A stretch of 64,000 nt of DNA, from NCBI RefSeq assembly GCF_028009165.1, contig NC_079243.1, positions 2,666,001 to 2,730,000 of the forward strand, read 5' to 3'. The notes below the pieces were generated by a model. It was given only the letters and a program-made list of their open reading frames with translations, was not told the DNA's origin and searched no databases. The stretch comes from Akanthomyces muscarius (taxonomy: Eukaryota > Ascomycota > Sordariomycetes > Hypocreales > Cordycipitaceae). This document shows positions 47,341-57,686 of the stretch, piece after piece; positions within the stretch are counted from its first letter, which is position 1; each line of letters opens with the position of its first letter. The translations under genes and the position numbers were made by a program.

Positions 47341-50252
47341 TCAATTCCTCAAAGCCTGAGCCCATTCGTGCAACTTATCAATGACTACTGGCGCGTATGA
47401 TGCCAAAGCATCATCAATGACCCTACCGAGCGACACCATTGCTTCCTCCTCGTTCAGCTCTAGATGAAAGCGTTCGCGGACTTTCAGAACAGCCTTGTCC
47501 GGCTCAAGTCGGATGTCAGGGATGTTGGCATCGATCATCAAGCTAAAGAGGTTCAATATCAAGTTGGAGGACTTTCGCAGAGCAGCATAAGCCAAAAAGC
47601 AGTACTGCCGAAACTGTTTATAGTGTTCTGATTGCACGCCGCCCATACAATCGACCATCTCCTTGGACAATTTCATCAAAGGGGCAAATGGCTTCGGATC
47701 GCGGCCGAGAATGTATCCAAAGTCCGCATGGAAGAAATGACCATCAGGTGCCAACAAGAGATTGTCCAAGTGACGATCACCTACACCAAGTATATAGGTA
47801 ATAACGCAGTATCCAGCGCAAGAACGAATGTAAGTGTCAAGTGCCTCTTGACGAACTCCCAAAGGCTGCGTATTGTCCGGGTTATGATACTTCAAGTAAG
47901 CCAGAGCCGGGTTACCTTTGAACTTGCCAACAATACTGGAGAGACTTTGTGATTGCACAAACTGTGAAGCACCCGCAGCCGTACTTGTGGCCAGGATCTT
48001 GTACGGAAGGAGCTTGAGGTCCAAATTCTCCTTCTGGAGCAGCTGGTCCATCAATGTGATGATTTGTATAACAAGCTGGTCTTGACGAAGGTCATCTCCA
48101 ACTTTGAATATAATTGGATAGGTCTGGCCATCAACGGTTCTAAAAGTGCATTTGATAGGGCTCAATGACGACTTGAAAACCGTAACTTGATCGGGGATAA
48201 TACCGGTTATCTCAATGGAGGGATCCAAAGGTAACGGCAGTGGGGGGTCAATAACGATGAGCTCGTTGCTCGGGTCCGCGAAAAAGTTTTTTACTTTATC
48301 AGCTCTCTTAGACATGGATTCGCCAGATGTTCTCACATCGATAGCGATTTTTGACAAGACAGCAACGAGCTCTGCCTGTCGAAGTAGCGTCTTCCTCTCG
48401 TCGTTGCCATTTGGCTGCTTGGTCAAACTTCGCATGAAGTCATATGCTACTTTGCCATAGATGTCGCGGCTCTGCGCCCCCTGCTCCGGGCTGTTGTCGT
48501 CGCATTCCACCATGAGGTACCAGTAGAAATAGTTGCCAAGCAGAAAATTCGCAGCTGCTCGCTGTATCAAAAAACGTGCTAGCGATGAATCTTCGAGAGA
48601 TCCTTCTATAACCTCTGTGGAGATGTGTTCATATTTCAATGCCTGTACAAGCTGTAGCAAATATAGCAACAGCTCATGATCGTCGGCCTTGCGTAAACGG
48701 TCCACAGCGTATGACCGCACTGCAGGGTTGCTAAATGACGACCCAAGCAGCTCAAGAGCATCGTCAACGTCAATTTCTGTCCATCTTCCGAGAACTTGAA
48801 TAGCCTGTTTGGATTCGCTTTGGTCGTTCCAATTGACAGACTTGGCAAACTTGGTAAGAGCTCTTTTATCCCTTGTCAGATGATATCTGAACTTCCAAAC
48901 GAGATCCATCTCTTCCGGAGATAAAGTGTGGGTTGGAGAATAGTTCATGATTGTGTTAAGTTCATCACGAACTTTTGCGTTGGGCTTCAGGTCCTTATCC
49001 AAGATGCCATGGCGATGAGAGCTTCTGAAAAGTCGCCTGTGCTTGGTTTCTGCAGGATTGTCTCTCTGGCCGACTTCCGGGTCGTAGACCTTGGCTATCC
49101 TGGCGCCTATTGCTGACAGACTGTCGTCAACAGCATTGATCCCAGGCCCGAATTGGACCTCGGGGGCTTGATGCCGATCTTGACCGGCTTGATGAATGTG
49201 CAAGGATGCTAGGGCAGATACTGGGGGTACATCATATTCGTGGTCCGCAAAGACGACTGGAAAGTCAAATCTCGGGAGCTCCACGTTTAGGACGAACGCT
49301 GGTGGGCTCGAGTAGTTGCTTGCTTGGCCTGATATATCGTCTGTGGCCTCGCCCATGAGGTTGTCGAGCCGCCGTCGCCGCTCAAGCATCTTCAAAGATG
49401 ATTCTGCTGCTCTGAGGCCGCGATTCTCAAAATCTCGAAATACGAGTTGGTCGAGCCAGTCAACCCTAGGGATATCACCCATTTCATGCTTCTTGAAAAG
49501 AGTCTCCATTCGCTCCAGTTCTTCCGCATCTCGAGCAGCCTGCACGCCGACGTCTCCGGCCATGGCCTTCCTTTTAGATGTAAAGATGGCTGGTGTTTCC
49601 ATTCTTATAGTCCCATCTGCAATTTTGTGCCTGTGTACCAGACACTTTTGGCGTCCTTTCTGGATCTGGTTCTCGGCATCGAACATGGGTAGTGTCGTTC
49701 CACCGAACGGGATAGCGTGTCCTTGAGAGTCTTTTCCACCACTTGGAGAAACGTCCCAAATAGTGATGGCAAGACATGAATCTGCCGGAAGGGATCTATA
49801 GGAAATGGGCAGCTGCAGCCATTCATTCCAACTTGCATGTGAATTAGTACGTTTTTGTAGAGCGCGAGAGTCGAGTGCCATACCGTCTCTCTATACGGAA
49901 AGGCTTATATGATGTCTGCACTGGAACTGTAAGGGGTTTCGAGCAGGTCCACACTTGAGCCGTGACATACAAATCCGAATGGACACTATATCTTTTAGCT
50001 ACATTGAGCGCAAACCAGACGTGGGCGGACACGTACCTCATGTTCGATCCAATATGACGCATATCAGGGCGGTTTAGCAAGGTAGATTGCTTCAGCAGTG
50101 CCCCTTCTCCTTCCAAGCTCATACTGTAAAAGGTTTAGCCTATGCTTCCCGATGTTGCGGCATTGCTGAACTTGCATTCGGATGCTGACGGCGTGGTCGA
50201 CGTCATTCGAGCCAGCGAATGAGAACGGCTCCATCTTCCCGTAGTCTGCCAT
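47341..50252 (-). CDS. VPS34: Class III phosphatidylinositol 3-kinase
   Basis: Four exons, 50252..50176, 50123..50037, 49985..49884 and 49831..47341, encode about 918 residues. The kinase makes PtdIns3P for endosomal sorting and autophagy with Vps15 and Vps30/Beclin. An N-terminal C2 domain covers roughly residues 10-240: SIRIMSLEG, NRPDMRHIGSNM, SDLYVTAQVW, KPLTVPVQTSYK, RRWNEWLQLPISY, CLAITIWDVS. The PIK helical domain follows, then the kinase domain with the ATP lysine in IIFKVGDDLRQDQL, catalytic GVGDRHLDNLLL and metal-binding HADFGYILGRDPKPF. The C-terminus WAQALRN is short and hydrophobic, as in the family. Intron 1 (52 nt) is a GC-AG intron (GCAAGT donor). Intron 2 is 51 nt, in frame and stop-free. 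Intron 3 has a GTATGG donor. ATG 50234 (MEPFSF) is an equally likely start. Confidence 0.95.
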
Positions 50253-50837
50253 TTTCTACTTGGGGATAGTCACATATTCCAGAGACTGGTGCTGTTAAGG
50301 AGAGCACTTGAAATGTTGGCAGTGGTTGCCTCACGAAGGCACGGCTCCTGAGTGCGAAGGCGACAGTTAGTGATAGGGCGGAGTGGATGTTATGTGGGGC
50401 GAACTGGCCGCCTCCCTGCCGTCCTACTCCGTCGTGACCAAGTCACACATCGAGAAGGTGGAATACTGGGAGCTTGCGCCACTCACCGGCAATGTCGACA
50501 AACAGCCTGACGAGTTGCAATCAAACTCAGCTGGTTAAGATAATGGGGCTTGTTACGCCATAAAAATTTTACAATCGCATCATAATAATACTGTTCGATT
50601 GGAACATTCTTTTCGCCTTAATGGTCCGCCTCAATTTGCATCATCTCTAATGATCGTATCGCTGCCATCAGTATGCCTAGTCGTGGCAAAATCAAAATGT
50701 CACTAGGGTATAAAACTCCCACAACTGCACGCCGTTTGCTCTCCAAACTCCGGACCGAGATTCACCACACACGCAGCGTGAGTTAAAGATACGCTGTGTC
50801 ACAGTCATCGTCCACCATCCATCCATCAACGAGGTGG
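50253..50837. other. Intergenic
   Basis: 585 bp between VPS34 and the beta-lactamase-fold gene, both on the minus strand. VPS34 promoter and downstream gene 3' flank; no gene seen. Confidence 0.45.
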
Positions 50838-51817
50838 TTATTTTCTGCCGCCCAAGTGCCAGTCGAAAACCTTGTCAAAAACTTCCTTTGCATTGCCTTC
50901 GATGACATCGCCGTGGCAAGGAATAAGGGTATCAAAATCCCAGCCCCCGATAACCTTGAGACTGTCGTTGTAGCTCGGTCTGTCTTTGGCAAGAATGTAC
51001 CAATTAAATCTTTTGATCCATTTAGCTTCGCCCTCGGTGCTTTGGAGCTTTGCAAACAGCTTGTCCACGACACCTGACGCCTGGCGCTCGCTCTCTGGTA
51101 ATTTGCTGTACTGCTCAGTGGCCGGCAGGTTGAACAACAGATCGGCTTGAATCAGCACCTTTTCAGGCTTGTAGCAGAACACAAGCTCGCGGTTGGCATG
51201 GCCATCAACATATTCATAGTCGAAATCAGCATCAAACTCGTCGCTGATCTTGGTCTCATGTTTCTGCTCTGGTGTGAACACGACTGCGAATTCCTCTCTG
51301 CCGATTTTTGAGTCGTGCTGCTGGGCTCGCTTCTCCGGTAGGCCGTGAGGACCAATGATTTTGGCATCAGGATACTCTTTTGCCCATTCTGATAAGAAGA
51401 TGTGATGCTCAATATCCAGTGCGACCAAGTAACTGACTTTGCCACCCATTTCCGTAACTTTAGTTTTGGTCGCGTCCGTCAGCGCAACAGGGGAAAACGC
51501 AGCCAAAGAACCCGAGGTCAGTTTCACTGTTTGTACGAATTAGCTCATAATCCTCAACCCTGCACCAGTCGCGTAGGATAGCGCTAAGTCCCGACGATTC
51601 ACGTACCCAGCGTTCCTCTGCCACCGATTTTGGCTTTGCCAAATCTAGCGAATGGGACAGAAAATGTTACGATATTAGGGGTGACATTGCGTGTGACCAT
51701 GACATCCGACGGATTGGAAGGGATGAGTTCGCTCGACATCGTGCGTGACAAGGATCTCTGAAAATGGACTAAATTTGTTTGTGTGGTAAAAAAACGAAGA
51801 TTTGCGATTCGAAACAT
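50838..51817 (-). CDS. Metallo-beta-lactamase-fold protein (DUF4336-like)
   Basis: Two exons, 51817..51607 and 51526..50838, encode 299 residues, or 273 from the inner ATG at 51739. The 81-nt intron (GTACGT...CAAACAG) joins GGRGTL-VKLTSGSLAAFSP. Ligand-like features of the metallo-hydrolase fold remain in part: LVALDIEHHIFLSEW, AKIIGPHGLPEKR, YVDGHANRELVF and DTLIPCHGDVIEGN. The classic HxHxDH motif is absent or altered to DIEHHIF, as in DUF4336 proteins, so metal binding and activity are uncertain. The first 26 residues (MFRIANLRFFTTQTNLVHFQ...) have three Arg and no acidic residue, like a mitochondrial presequence. The outer ATG has C at -3 and the inner ATG has A at -3. I give the longer form; use of both is possible. 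Confidence 0.82.
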
Positions 51818-52498
51818 CAGAGCGGAAGGTCCAACGGGCGACCGGTATCTTTTATGTATTAAGAGGCTGGCGGATCCAGGCTGGCCTCTATTGCGTCAGA
51901 AGCCTACAACTAGCGCTAAAAATTGCATGTGTCATCAGCGGATCACCAAGTCCGCTTAGCCCGATCTGCTTCCATATTAAGCTCAAGCCTCGCCAATTCC
52001 AAATTGCATTTATTCAATATTGGCTGTCCGCTCTCGGTAGGTGGTGGCGGGTTCGGCGCACCTCGGTACGGCGATCGATGGTCCGAGAAAAAGACAGCTG
52101 CAGTCTTCATTGCCACCAATCATTATCAGCTTTGCCTAGTCGGGGCGTGTCGCACATCCCTGCAAAAGTCCGACGGGATCATGGAGAACAGGTTAGTGAA
52201 GCGACAAAAAGACGCCGGTCCGTTAGTTTTTGTGTGAGGCAGGGAAAACTCGAACAACGAATAAGATGAACTAGTATTGCACAAGAAGCAGGAAAATTGA
52301 AGAGTCTTTATCCTACTCAAGCAGCGTCTTTCCTACCAACCACATGGTAAATTGGCATCAGGGCGCTAATAAGTATGAAAGTTGGTATTTGGAATGTATA
52401 TGGCGGATATTTCTTGATGAGAATTCCAGATCAGCAATCAGCAAGCTTCGTCCGATTCGTCCGCCACACTCCAGGGGTCGGGTTATCAAATATTGAAA
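51818..52498. other. Intergenic
   Basis: About 680 bp between two minus-strand genes. Frames on the plus strand here have no domain. Promoter plus 3' flank. Confidence 0.45.
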
Positions 52499-53596
52499 CT
52501 AGTCAACATCTCCGGAAGGGGCTTTTGCGAGCAGGTAGGCTCTAGTAAGCCCGTTCGCTTCAAGCCATAGATTTCGCTCCTTTTTCGCCTTCTGGAGGTA
52601 CAAACATGCTGTAATTGTCATCCCGATACCAACAGCCATGAGAACAATGCAAATTATCCATGCTAAAAGCCGAGGATAGAGGGCTGGAAAGCAAGGGCGG
52701 TCGCTTCGCCCAGTGGCGTCGCAAATTGCCTCGCTGTCGCGCACTTTGCCAATTGGCGTCATTTTGATTTGCTCCGGCGTTCTGGTTAGAGTGGCTGTCT
52801 CTCCTTCGGCGCCGAAGCTCCTAAACCTCTCTCGCTGGCGGACTCCGTGTGTCAAATTGGGAGAGCCTGTAATGGGGGAGCCTGTGACGGGGGGGCCTGG
52901 GTTGGCGGTTTCAGCGAGGCTCGCAGGCGGCAACACGGAAGTGCTTCTCCCCTTGTATTGCTCCTCGTCTTCCGTCTCACTATCGTAGGCCATTTGCATT
53001 TCTTCATCCAGCGACCTCTCATATAGACCATGTTTCGTCTCGGTTGCGAGATCCATAATTTCATCGCTGTGGGACGGTACTGCGTCGCCAACCGCAGCCG
53101 CTTCTCCGTGCATGTTGCTCGATATGTCCTTCTTTTGGATTTTGGCGTTCGTGTAATAAACTTGCACCAGCAAACGTCTCAATTTATTTTTGTATGTCTG
53201 CTTTTCGGCTTGAAGGGCTTGTTTTTCCTCCCTCAGGAGTTGCTTTTCCTGATCCAGCTCGAGCATGCGAGCGTCGACTTTCTCCCATTCTTTCTTAATG
53301 GCCTCCTTCCTCTTGGATTTTCGATTCTTCTTGAGTCCATTTTGCAGTTTTCCGCCTTCTTCTGTCGAGTTTCGCTCACCGAGTTCGCTTTTTCCCTCGT
53401 TGGTCTCTGTCTCAGCCTCCCGTAGCTCTTTCGTTTCCTTCTCGGCCAAAACAGCCCTCTTTTCCAGCTGCTTTAAAGCAGCAGTCAGCTCTCTATTTTT
53501 TCTGGATAGCTCGATGTAGCTGGATATCTCGTCTCTTCCATCGTCGCTTCTCTCTGTCTCGTGCTTTCGATTATGCGTGTCGCGACCGCCGCTCAT
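52499..53596 (-). CDS. Coiled-coil protein with one C-terminal membrane segment
   Basis: One exon encodes 365 residues. I do not recognise the family. Residues about 25-150 form a charged coiled coil (LTAALKQLEKRAVLAEKETKE; EKQLLREEKQALQAEKQTY), broken by a Lys/Arg patch (KKNRKSKRKEAIKKE) that could be a nuclear or lipid-binding signal. A disordered region has the repeat GPPVTGSPITGSP near residue 240. One hydrophobic segment, LLAWIICIVLMAVGIGMTITACLYL, lies at about 310-335 and is followed by about 30 residues. There is no N-terminal signal, so the protein is probably membrane-tethered with the coil in the cytosol. The layout suits a tether or organelle-shaping factor. That role is inference. 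Confidence 0.65.
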   Translation of the reverse strand: MSGGRDTHNRKHETERSDDGRDEISSYIELSRKNRELTAALKQLEKRAVLAEKETKELREAETETNEGKSELGERNSTEEGGKLQNGLKKNRKSKRKEAIKKEWEKVDARMLELDQEKQLLREEKQALQAEKQTYKNKLRRLLVQVYYTNAKIQKKDISSNMHGEAAAVGDAVPSHSDEIMDLATETKHGLYERSLDEEMQMAYDSETEDEEQYKGRSTSVLPPASLAETANPGPPVTGSPITGSPNLTHGVRQRERFRSFGAEGETATLTRTPEQIKMTPIGKVRDSEAICDATGRSDRPCFPALYPRLLAWIICIVLMAVGIGMTITACLYLQKAKKERNLWLEANGLTRAYLLAKAPSGDVD

Positions 53597-54080
53597 TGTG
53601 ACTTGGTTGGACGACGGGATGGGCGTATGGTTTTTTATCGTGGTTTCGATGTAACTGAGTGAAAGCCAAGCTCAAATATTGAAACATGTTTTGCCTTTTT
53701 CTGGTCAGAAGCTTGCATACCTATTTATATGCTGGGAGGTGCGCCATTGTGCCAACGAATAGCAAAGCTACATTGAATCCCATAATAGAATTAATACATG
53801 TGAGTGCTGTCTTTTTTCTGTGGTCAGTCACGGCGTGACCCCTTTGTCCATTCTTTGTCTGTGCCGCTTTGTATCAATGCGACACTTTCAGCCGTCACTG
53901 GTGAAAGGCCTACTGGTCTGCCCGCCGATGGGTCGTTCTTTGTGAACCCTTTTGTGGCCGTTTCACATGGCACAAAAGTACAACTAGCAGTGACATGGGA
54001 GAGCATTCGGGTTTCAAATAGCTTTTTGTTCTGATTCTGTGCATCAACCACGTATACACCTAGCTAGGTGCTTTTCAGTC
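53597..54080. other. Intergenic, with short palindrome near NSE4 3' end
   Basis: 484 bp between two minus-strand genes: the promoter of the coiled-coil gene and the 3' flank of NSE4. A perfect palindrome lies at 54057-54070. Confidence 0.45.
54057..54070. repeat. Perfect 14-bp palindrome
   Basis: CACCTAGCTAGGTG reads the same on both strands and lies 11 bp downstream of the NSE4 stop codon. It shares the CCTAG core with the TAGGTACCTA repeat islands. It could shape the RNA 3' end or bind a protein; neither is shown. Confidence 0.6.
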
Positions 54081-55445
54081 CTAGCTATACCAGCCTCTTG
54101 CCCCTGGGCCACTATTCACGACTTCTGGCCTATGCTCAATCATCGGCTCTTTGATTTGGAGAGTCTCGACTATGTCTTCCCAGGCTTGCATGTCAATGGA
54201 CAACACTGCTTGATACTTTGCTGAGCCCTGGCGCGCTGATTCAGTCTCGTGGTCTTCGCGAACGACAGGTGCTATTTCTTTCGTGTTAGCTGCTGTTTTG
54301 GGCATCGGGACGACGTCAAGATTACCTAGGGCAGGGAGGTCGTATTCGTCATACTCAATCTCGATTCTCCCATCCCGGATCAAGAAGCTCACGTAGAACA
54401 TATTCTCAACCGTTTGCCCAAACGATTTAGGATTGACCACAAACCTCATCAGGTCTATACCACCGGTCCGCCGGAGCCCATGTTTGTGCATGATGTCGAT
54501 CTTTTCTTCGTCACTCATCTCGTTCTCTATGGCTTCTGCTACCGCCTCTTGTACCTGTTCTTGTATGTTTTGAAGTTGCTGGAATATTTTGCCACATATG
54601 GCAGTGAGGTCGTTTTCTTTCTTGGCCAGGTCGTCGATGTTGAGGATTTCTGGTCTCGTTTCGGCGAGGTTGTTTGGTCTGAACGGAGCGCTGCGTTTGG
54701 TGGCTCTCCGTATTTTCCTTTCAATCGATAGTGGACCAAGAAGCAACCCTGACAATGCTGGTCTTCTTGAGTGCGGGAGGCACGCAAATCTGCCTAGGTG
54801 GCCCCAGTTCATCATGTCACCGTCTCTGTCCTCGGGGTCGTCGATTCCGTTGGGATAATCTCCTCTCTTGCGTCTTTGCTGTGTTGGCGCGTTGTCTTCT
54901 TCTCCTTCCTCTTCTCCTTCATCCGAAGTTCCACGTTCTTGACGCATGAATGTGATGCATTTGGAGACGAGCTCGTCCACGTCCACCCCCTGGGAGAGGC
55001 TGCCCTGTGTGAGACGTAGCGTCTTTCGGTACGAAAGATCTGTTGTGCTGACAAGCAGTCGTGAATCTATCGTAGCTTCCGTCGTTTGGCGAACTTGTTT
55101 TGTAAGTTCATTTGCTTTTATTATTGTGTCGTATAGTCCCTGCGAGCCAGACTGGAGGTACTCCTCTGAGTTTTCTGTCACATCGCGCAGAAGTTCTCTG
55201 AAGCTCTTCTGTACTTTTCGACGCTCTGCTAGCGGTTGGTCCGGGTCGTATACATCTTCGTCGTAGCTATCTGTGCTTTCTGGTGTTGCGCTGCGCCTCG
55301 CTGTGTTTGAGTCGTCAGCTGCACTTCCATGGGTTCGCTTTCTTTTCGTGGCGGGTGTGCTGCGCCGCACACTTCGACCTGCGTCCCGTTGCGCACTGGG
55401 GGGGGGGTGCCCATTCTCTCGCTGATTTGATAGATCTTCTTCCAT
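54081..55445 (-). CDS. NSE4: Nse4, kleisin of the Smc5/6 complex
   Basis: One exon encodes 454 residues. Nse4 bridges the Smc5 and Smc6 heads and binds Nse1/Nse3; the complex acts in recombination repair and chromosome topology in the nucleus. The first 70 residues are disordered with basic patches (RSTPATKRKRTHG). The kleisin N-terminal domain starts at about 75: QKSFRELLRDVTENSEEYL, LYDTIIKANELTKQVRQTTEATIDSRLL, then VDVDELVSKCITFM. A middle acidic insert (DEGEEEGEEDN) leads to MMNWGHLGRFACLPHSRRPALSGLLLGPL, a family hallmark. The C-terminal winged-helix part has GGIDLMRFVVNPKSFGQTVENMFYVSFLIRDGR and a final PEVVNSGPGARGWYS. A run of ten Cs on the coding strand encodes the Pro triplet near residue 15 and is a mutation-prone site. 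Confidence 0.93.
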   Translation of the reverse strand: MEEDLSNQRENGHPPPSAQRDAGRSVRRSTPATKRKRTHGSAADDSNTARRSATPESTDSYDEDVYDPDQPLAERRKVQKSFRELLRDVTENSEEYLQSGSQGLYDTIIKANELTKQVRQTTEATIDSRLLVSTTDLSYRKTLRLTQGSLSQGVDVDELVSKCITFMRQERGTSDEGEEEGEEDNAPTQQRRKRGDYPNGIDDPEDRDGDMMNWGHLGRFACLPHSRRPALSGLLLGPLSIERKIRRATKRSAPFRPNNLAETRPEILNIDDLAKKENDLTAICGKIFQQLQNIQEQVQEAVAEAIENEMSDEEKIDIMHKHGLRRTGGIDLMRFVVNPKSFGQTVENMFYVSFLIRDGRIEIEYDEYDLPALGNLDVVPMPKTAANTKEIAPVVREDHETESARQGSAKYQAVLSIDMQAWEDIVETLQIKEPMIEHRPEVVNSGPGARGWYS

Positions 55446-56527
55446 TTTGTCGCTGGTGCCGCGGAGGTTCGTCTTTTGGGCGCTGGTAGTTTGACCTCCT
55501 CGTGAGCCTGTCGATGTTGGGCTGAGTCAAGTGTGGGTGGTGGCTGAGACGCGTTAAGTTGCTCTGCAACGCGTGTCACGGTTGCTACCCTGTACGCCGT
55601 TAAGCCATTGATAGTCATTTATCACATCGCCTCTGTGAGGCTTTGTGGGTAGGTCGTATTGCTCTTTTGTATTCTTTCTTGTTTGTCTGACATATTCTCT
55701 TTCTGGTATAATCGTTTCCTCGTAGTGGCGGTGGTCTCTGAGATACCAACCGAACCTGTTACTATAAATGGGTGTAAGTTAAACAGCCCGGGACGGTATT
55801 TTTGCAACTACCGCCACACGACGTGGAAACACCATGGCTTGCAACCATTTTTACCATAAACAGTAAACTTAAAATAGCAGAATAACAATATGCCAACAAC
55901 GTATCTACTAAGACACATGTAGGCAGTTGATGGCGAAGGCCCTCCGCGAGTGTCAACCCCGCATGCCCGGCCGGTACAGACAAGCAACGTGGAGACACCA
56001 AATAACGAACGGTGGTGTACCCCAAAATGAACTGCTGCTAGTTAAGAAATACATCTAACACCAGGTGTAAAGTCGAGGGCACACCCGAAGGAAAGTGAAA
56101 TTAGCGTCGGCCCCAGAGTCTAAAACCGAAGTCCTGCGATACGCTACTAATAGTAAATTGTCGCAGCAACCATAATTCACCACACCAAAAGCTGCCTCGG
56201 ACAGTCGTTTCCTAAACTGTTGCGTGGCTGAGGCCGCTCATCACCATGACGCTTGACGTGGCGGGGTCGCGTGCCGACGCCCAAATCCTGCCGCACCTGC
56301 AGTATGTAGTACCAAGGTTCCATAGCTCCGTCGGACGGCAGCGGAGCAGCTATCTCCTCACAGGTACTATGTAGATAAACTCACAAGCCGCCCCCTCTCG
56401 CCAAGGATTACCACCAACAGAGAGATAGCGACCTGCATCGCATTTATCCATCACCAAAAGCCCATGCAGACCGGCATATAGCAGCGTATACCCAGCCTAC
56501 CATAGTACAGCCAAATAAAGGGTGAAG
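55446..56527. other. Intergenic, divergent
   Basis: About 1.1 kb between NSE4 (-) and a small plus-strand gene. A minus frame at 55229..55618 overlaps the NSE4 start in another frame and has no domain; it is rejected. No other feature seen. Confidence 0.45.
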
Positions 56528-57388
56528 ATGACAGGGACAAGCACAGCGCCAAGATACAGCACTGAGGATCTTGAAACAGCTTCTATCAGATCGGCAGCCC
56601 CGTCGTACGGTGAGTGAAGAGGATGCTGTACTGAAAGCAGACGACCAACCAGGATCACATTGAAGATGTACTGTGCAGCATGTTAATACAGATTGTAGTA
56701 TCCGACGCGCCATCATACCACTCTACCGTCCCGCACCCAGATGCAGCACCGCTCTACACGCCCAGAAGACATCCCAACTCTGCGCAGAGCACCATCGCCG
56801 CAGAAGCAGATTCGTACGATGGCCAGCGTCGCCAAGAACCCGCTCGACTAGAAACGATCGGCCTCCCGCCCGTGCCGGCGCGCCCGCCGACCAGGATACC
56901 GCCGCATTTCAGCTTCCCCATGTGGTCAGCTGCTGACACCCCGACCACTAGACACTACCGAAATGTAGCCGAGCGTCGCGTGGTTGATGGAAGATACCAA
57001 ACAGCTGGCTCACCAGAGCGCCAAAGAGCATCGAGATTGCTCGAAGAGCATAATGCTGCGAACGATGAGGCCTTTCGACCACTGGAAGATCCATACCTGG
57101 TGGGCGAGCAAGCTGCCGCCGAAGCCAAGAGAGAAAGACTGGCGAGAGAAGGAACAAAGACAACACTCCAGCAAGAAGAACGACAGTGGGACTGGTTGAT
57201 CGGTCAGTACAAAACATGCCATAGCTAGTCGACAGTCAGAAACCATCGCTAATGCCACGGGAGTAGCCCAGATGAGGGGCTGGGAAGAGCGTGAACGCAG
57301 TTGGACTAGAATCCGTGGAGAGGCTGACGCGTTGCAACGAAGACGGCTGTCCCGCCGAGTTGGCCAGCGCATCTTATCAATGCCTTGA
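56528..57388 (+). CDS. Small charged protein of unknown function
   Basis: Three exons, 56528..56609, 56699..57202 and 57267..57388, encode about 235 residues. Introns are 89 nt (GTGAGT...ATTGTAG) and 64 nt (GTCAGT...GGAGTAG, branch GCTAAT). Joins read SAAPSY-VSDAPSYHST and DWLIA-QMRGWEERER. The internal near-repeat SAAPSY/SDAPSY created by the first join, with a TEDLETASIRS lead, strongly supports the splice. The first 95 residues are disordered and Pro/Ser-rich. The second half is a long charged helix, from about YRNVAERRVVDGRYQ to QRRRLSRRVGQRILSMP, rich in Arg, Glu and Gln with Trp at QWDW. I do not know the family, but the pattern resembles unnamed sordariomycete proteins. It converges with the V-ATPase proteolipid gene (298 bp apart). 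Confidence 0.72.
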
Positions 57389-57686
57389 TATCGTACCGAG
57401 AGTCCCAGTTTAGTGCACGTGGATCTCTCGTAGTCAGAATCGTACTATTTCATGTGGCCAATGGCGAATATCATGCAAATTTCAATGTATACTATGCCTC
57501 GGCATTATATCGTGCTGTGCAAGCCGAGCATATCGCTCAATTGATATCGATTTGGTAAGCAGCCTGCATAGAACCCACTCGAACGCCAAATATATATATC
57601 TTACAATACAGACTGCCAGAGCACGCGACTGTATACTGGAAACCACCACAGTTGCCCCAATTGACGGTCGAAACGGATGGTTGTAT
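57389..57686. other. Convergent 3' region
   Basis: 298 bp between the small unknown (+) and the proteolipid gene (-). No gene seen. Confidence 0.5.

Noticed and set aside
55229..55618. 129-codon minus frame overlapping the start of NSE4
   Set aside because: It overlaps NSE4 in another frame without any motif, and the NSE4 frame has the conserved protein.
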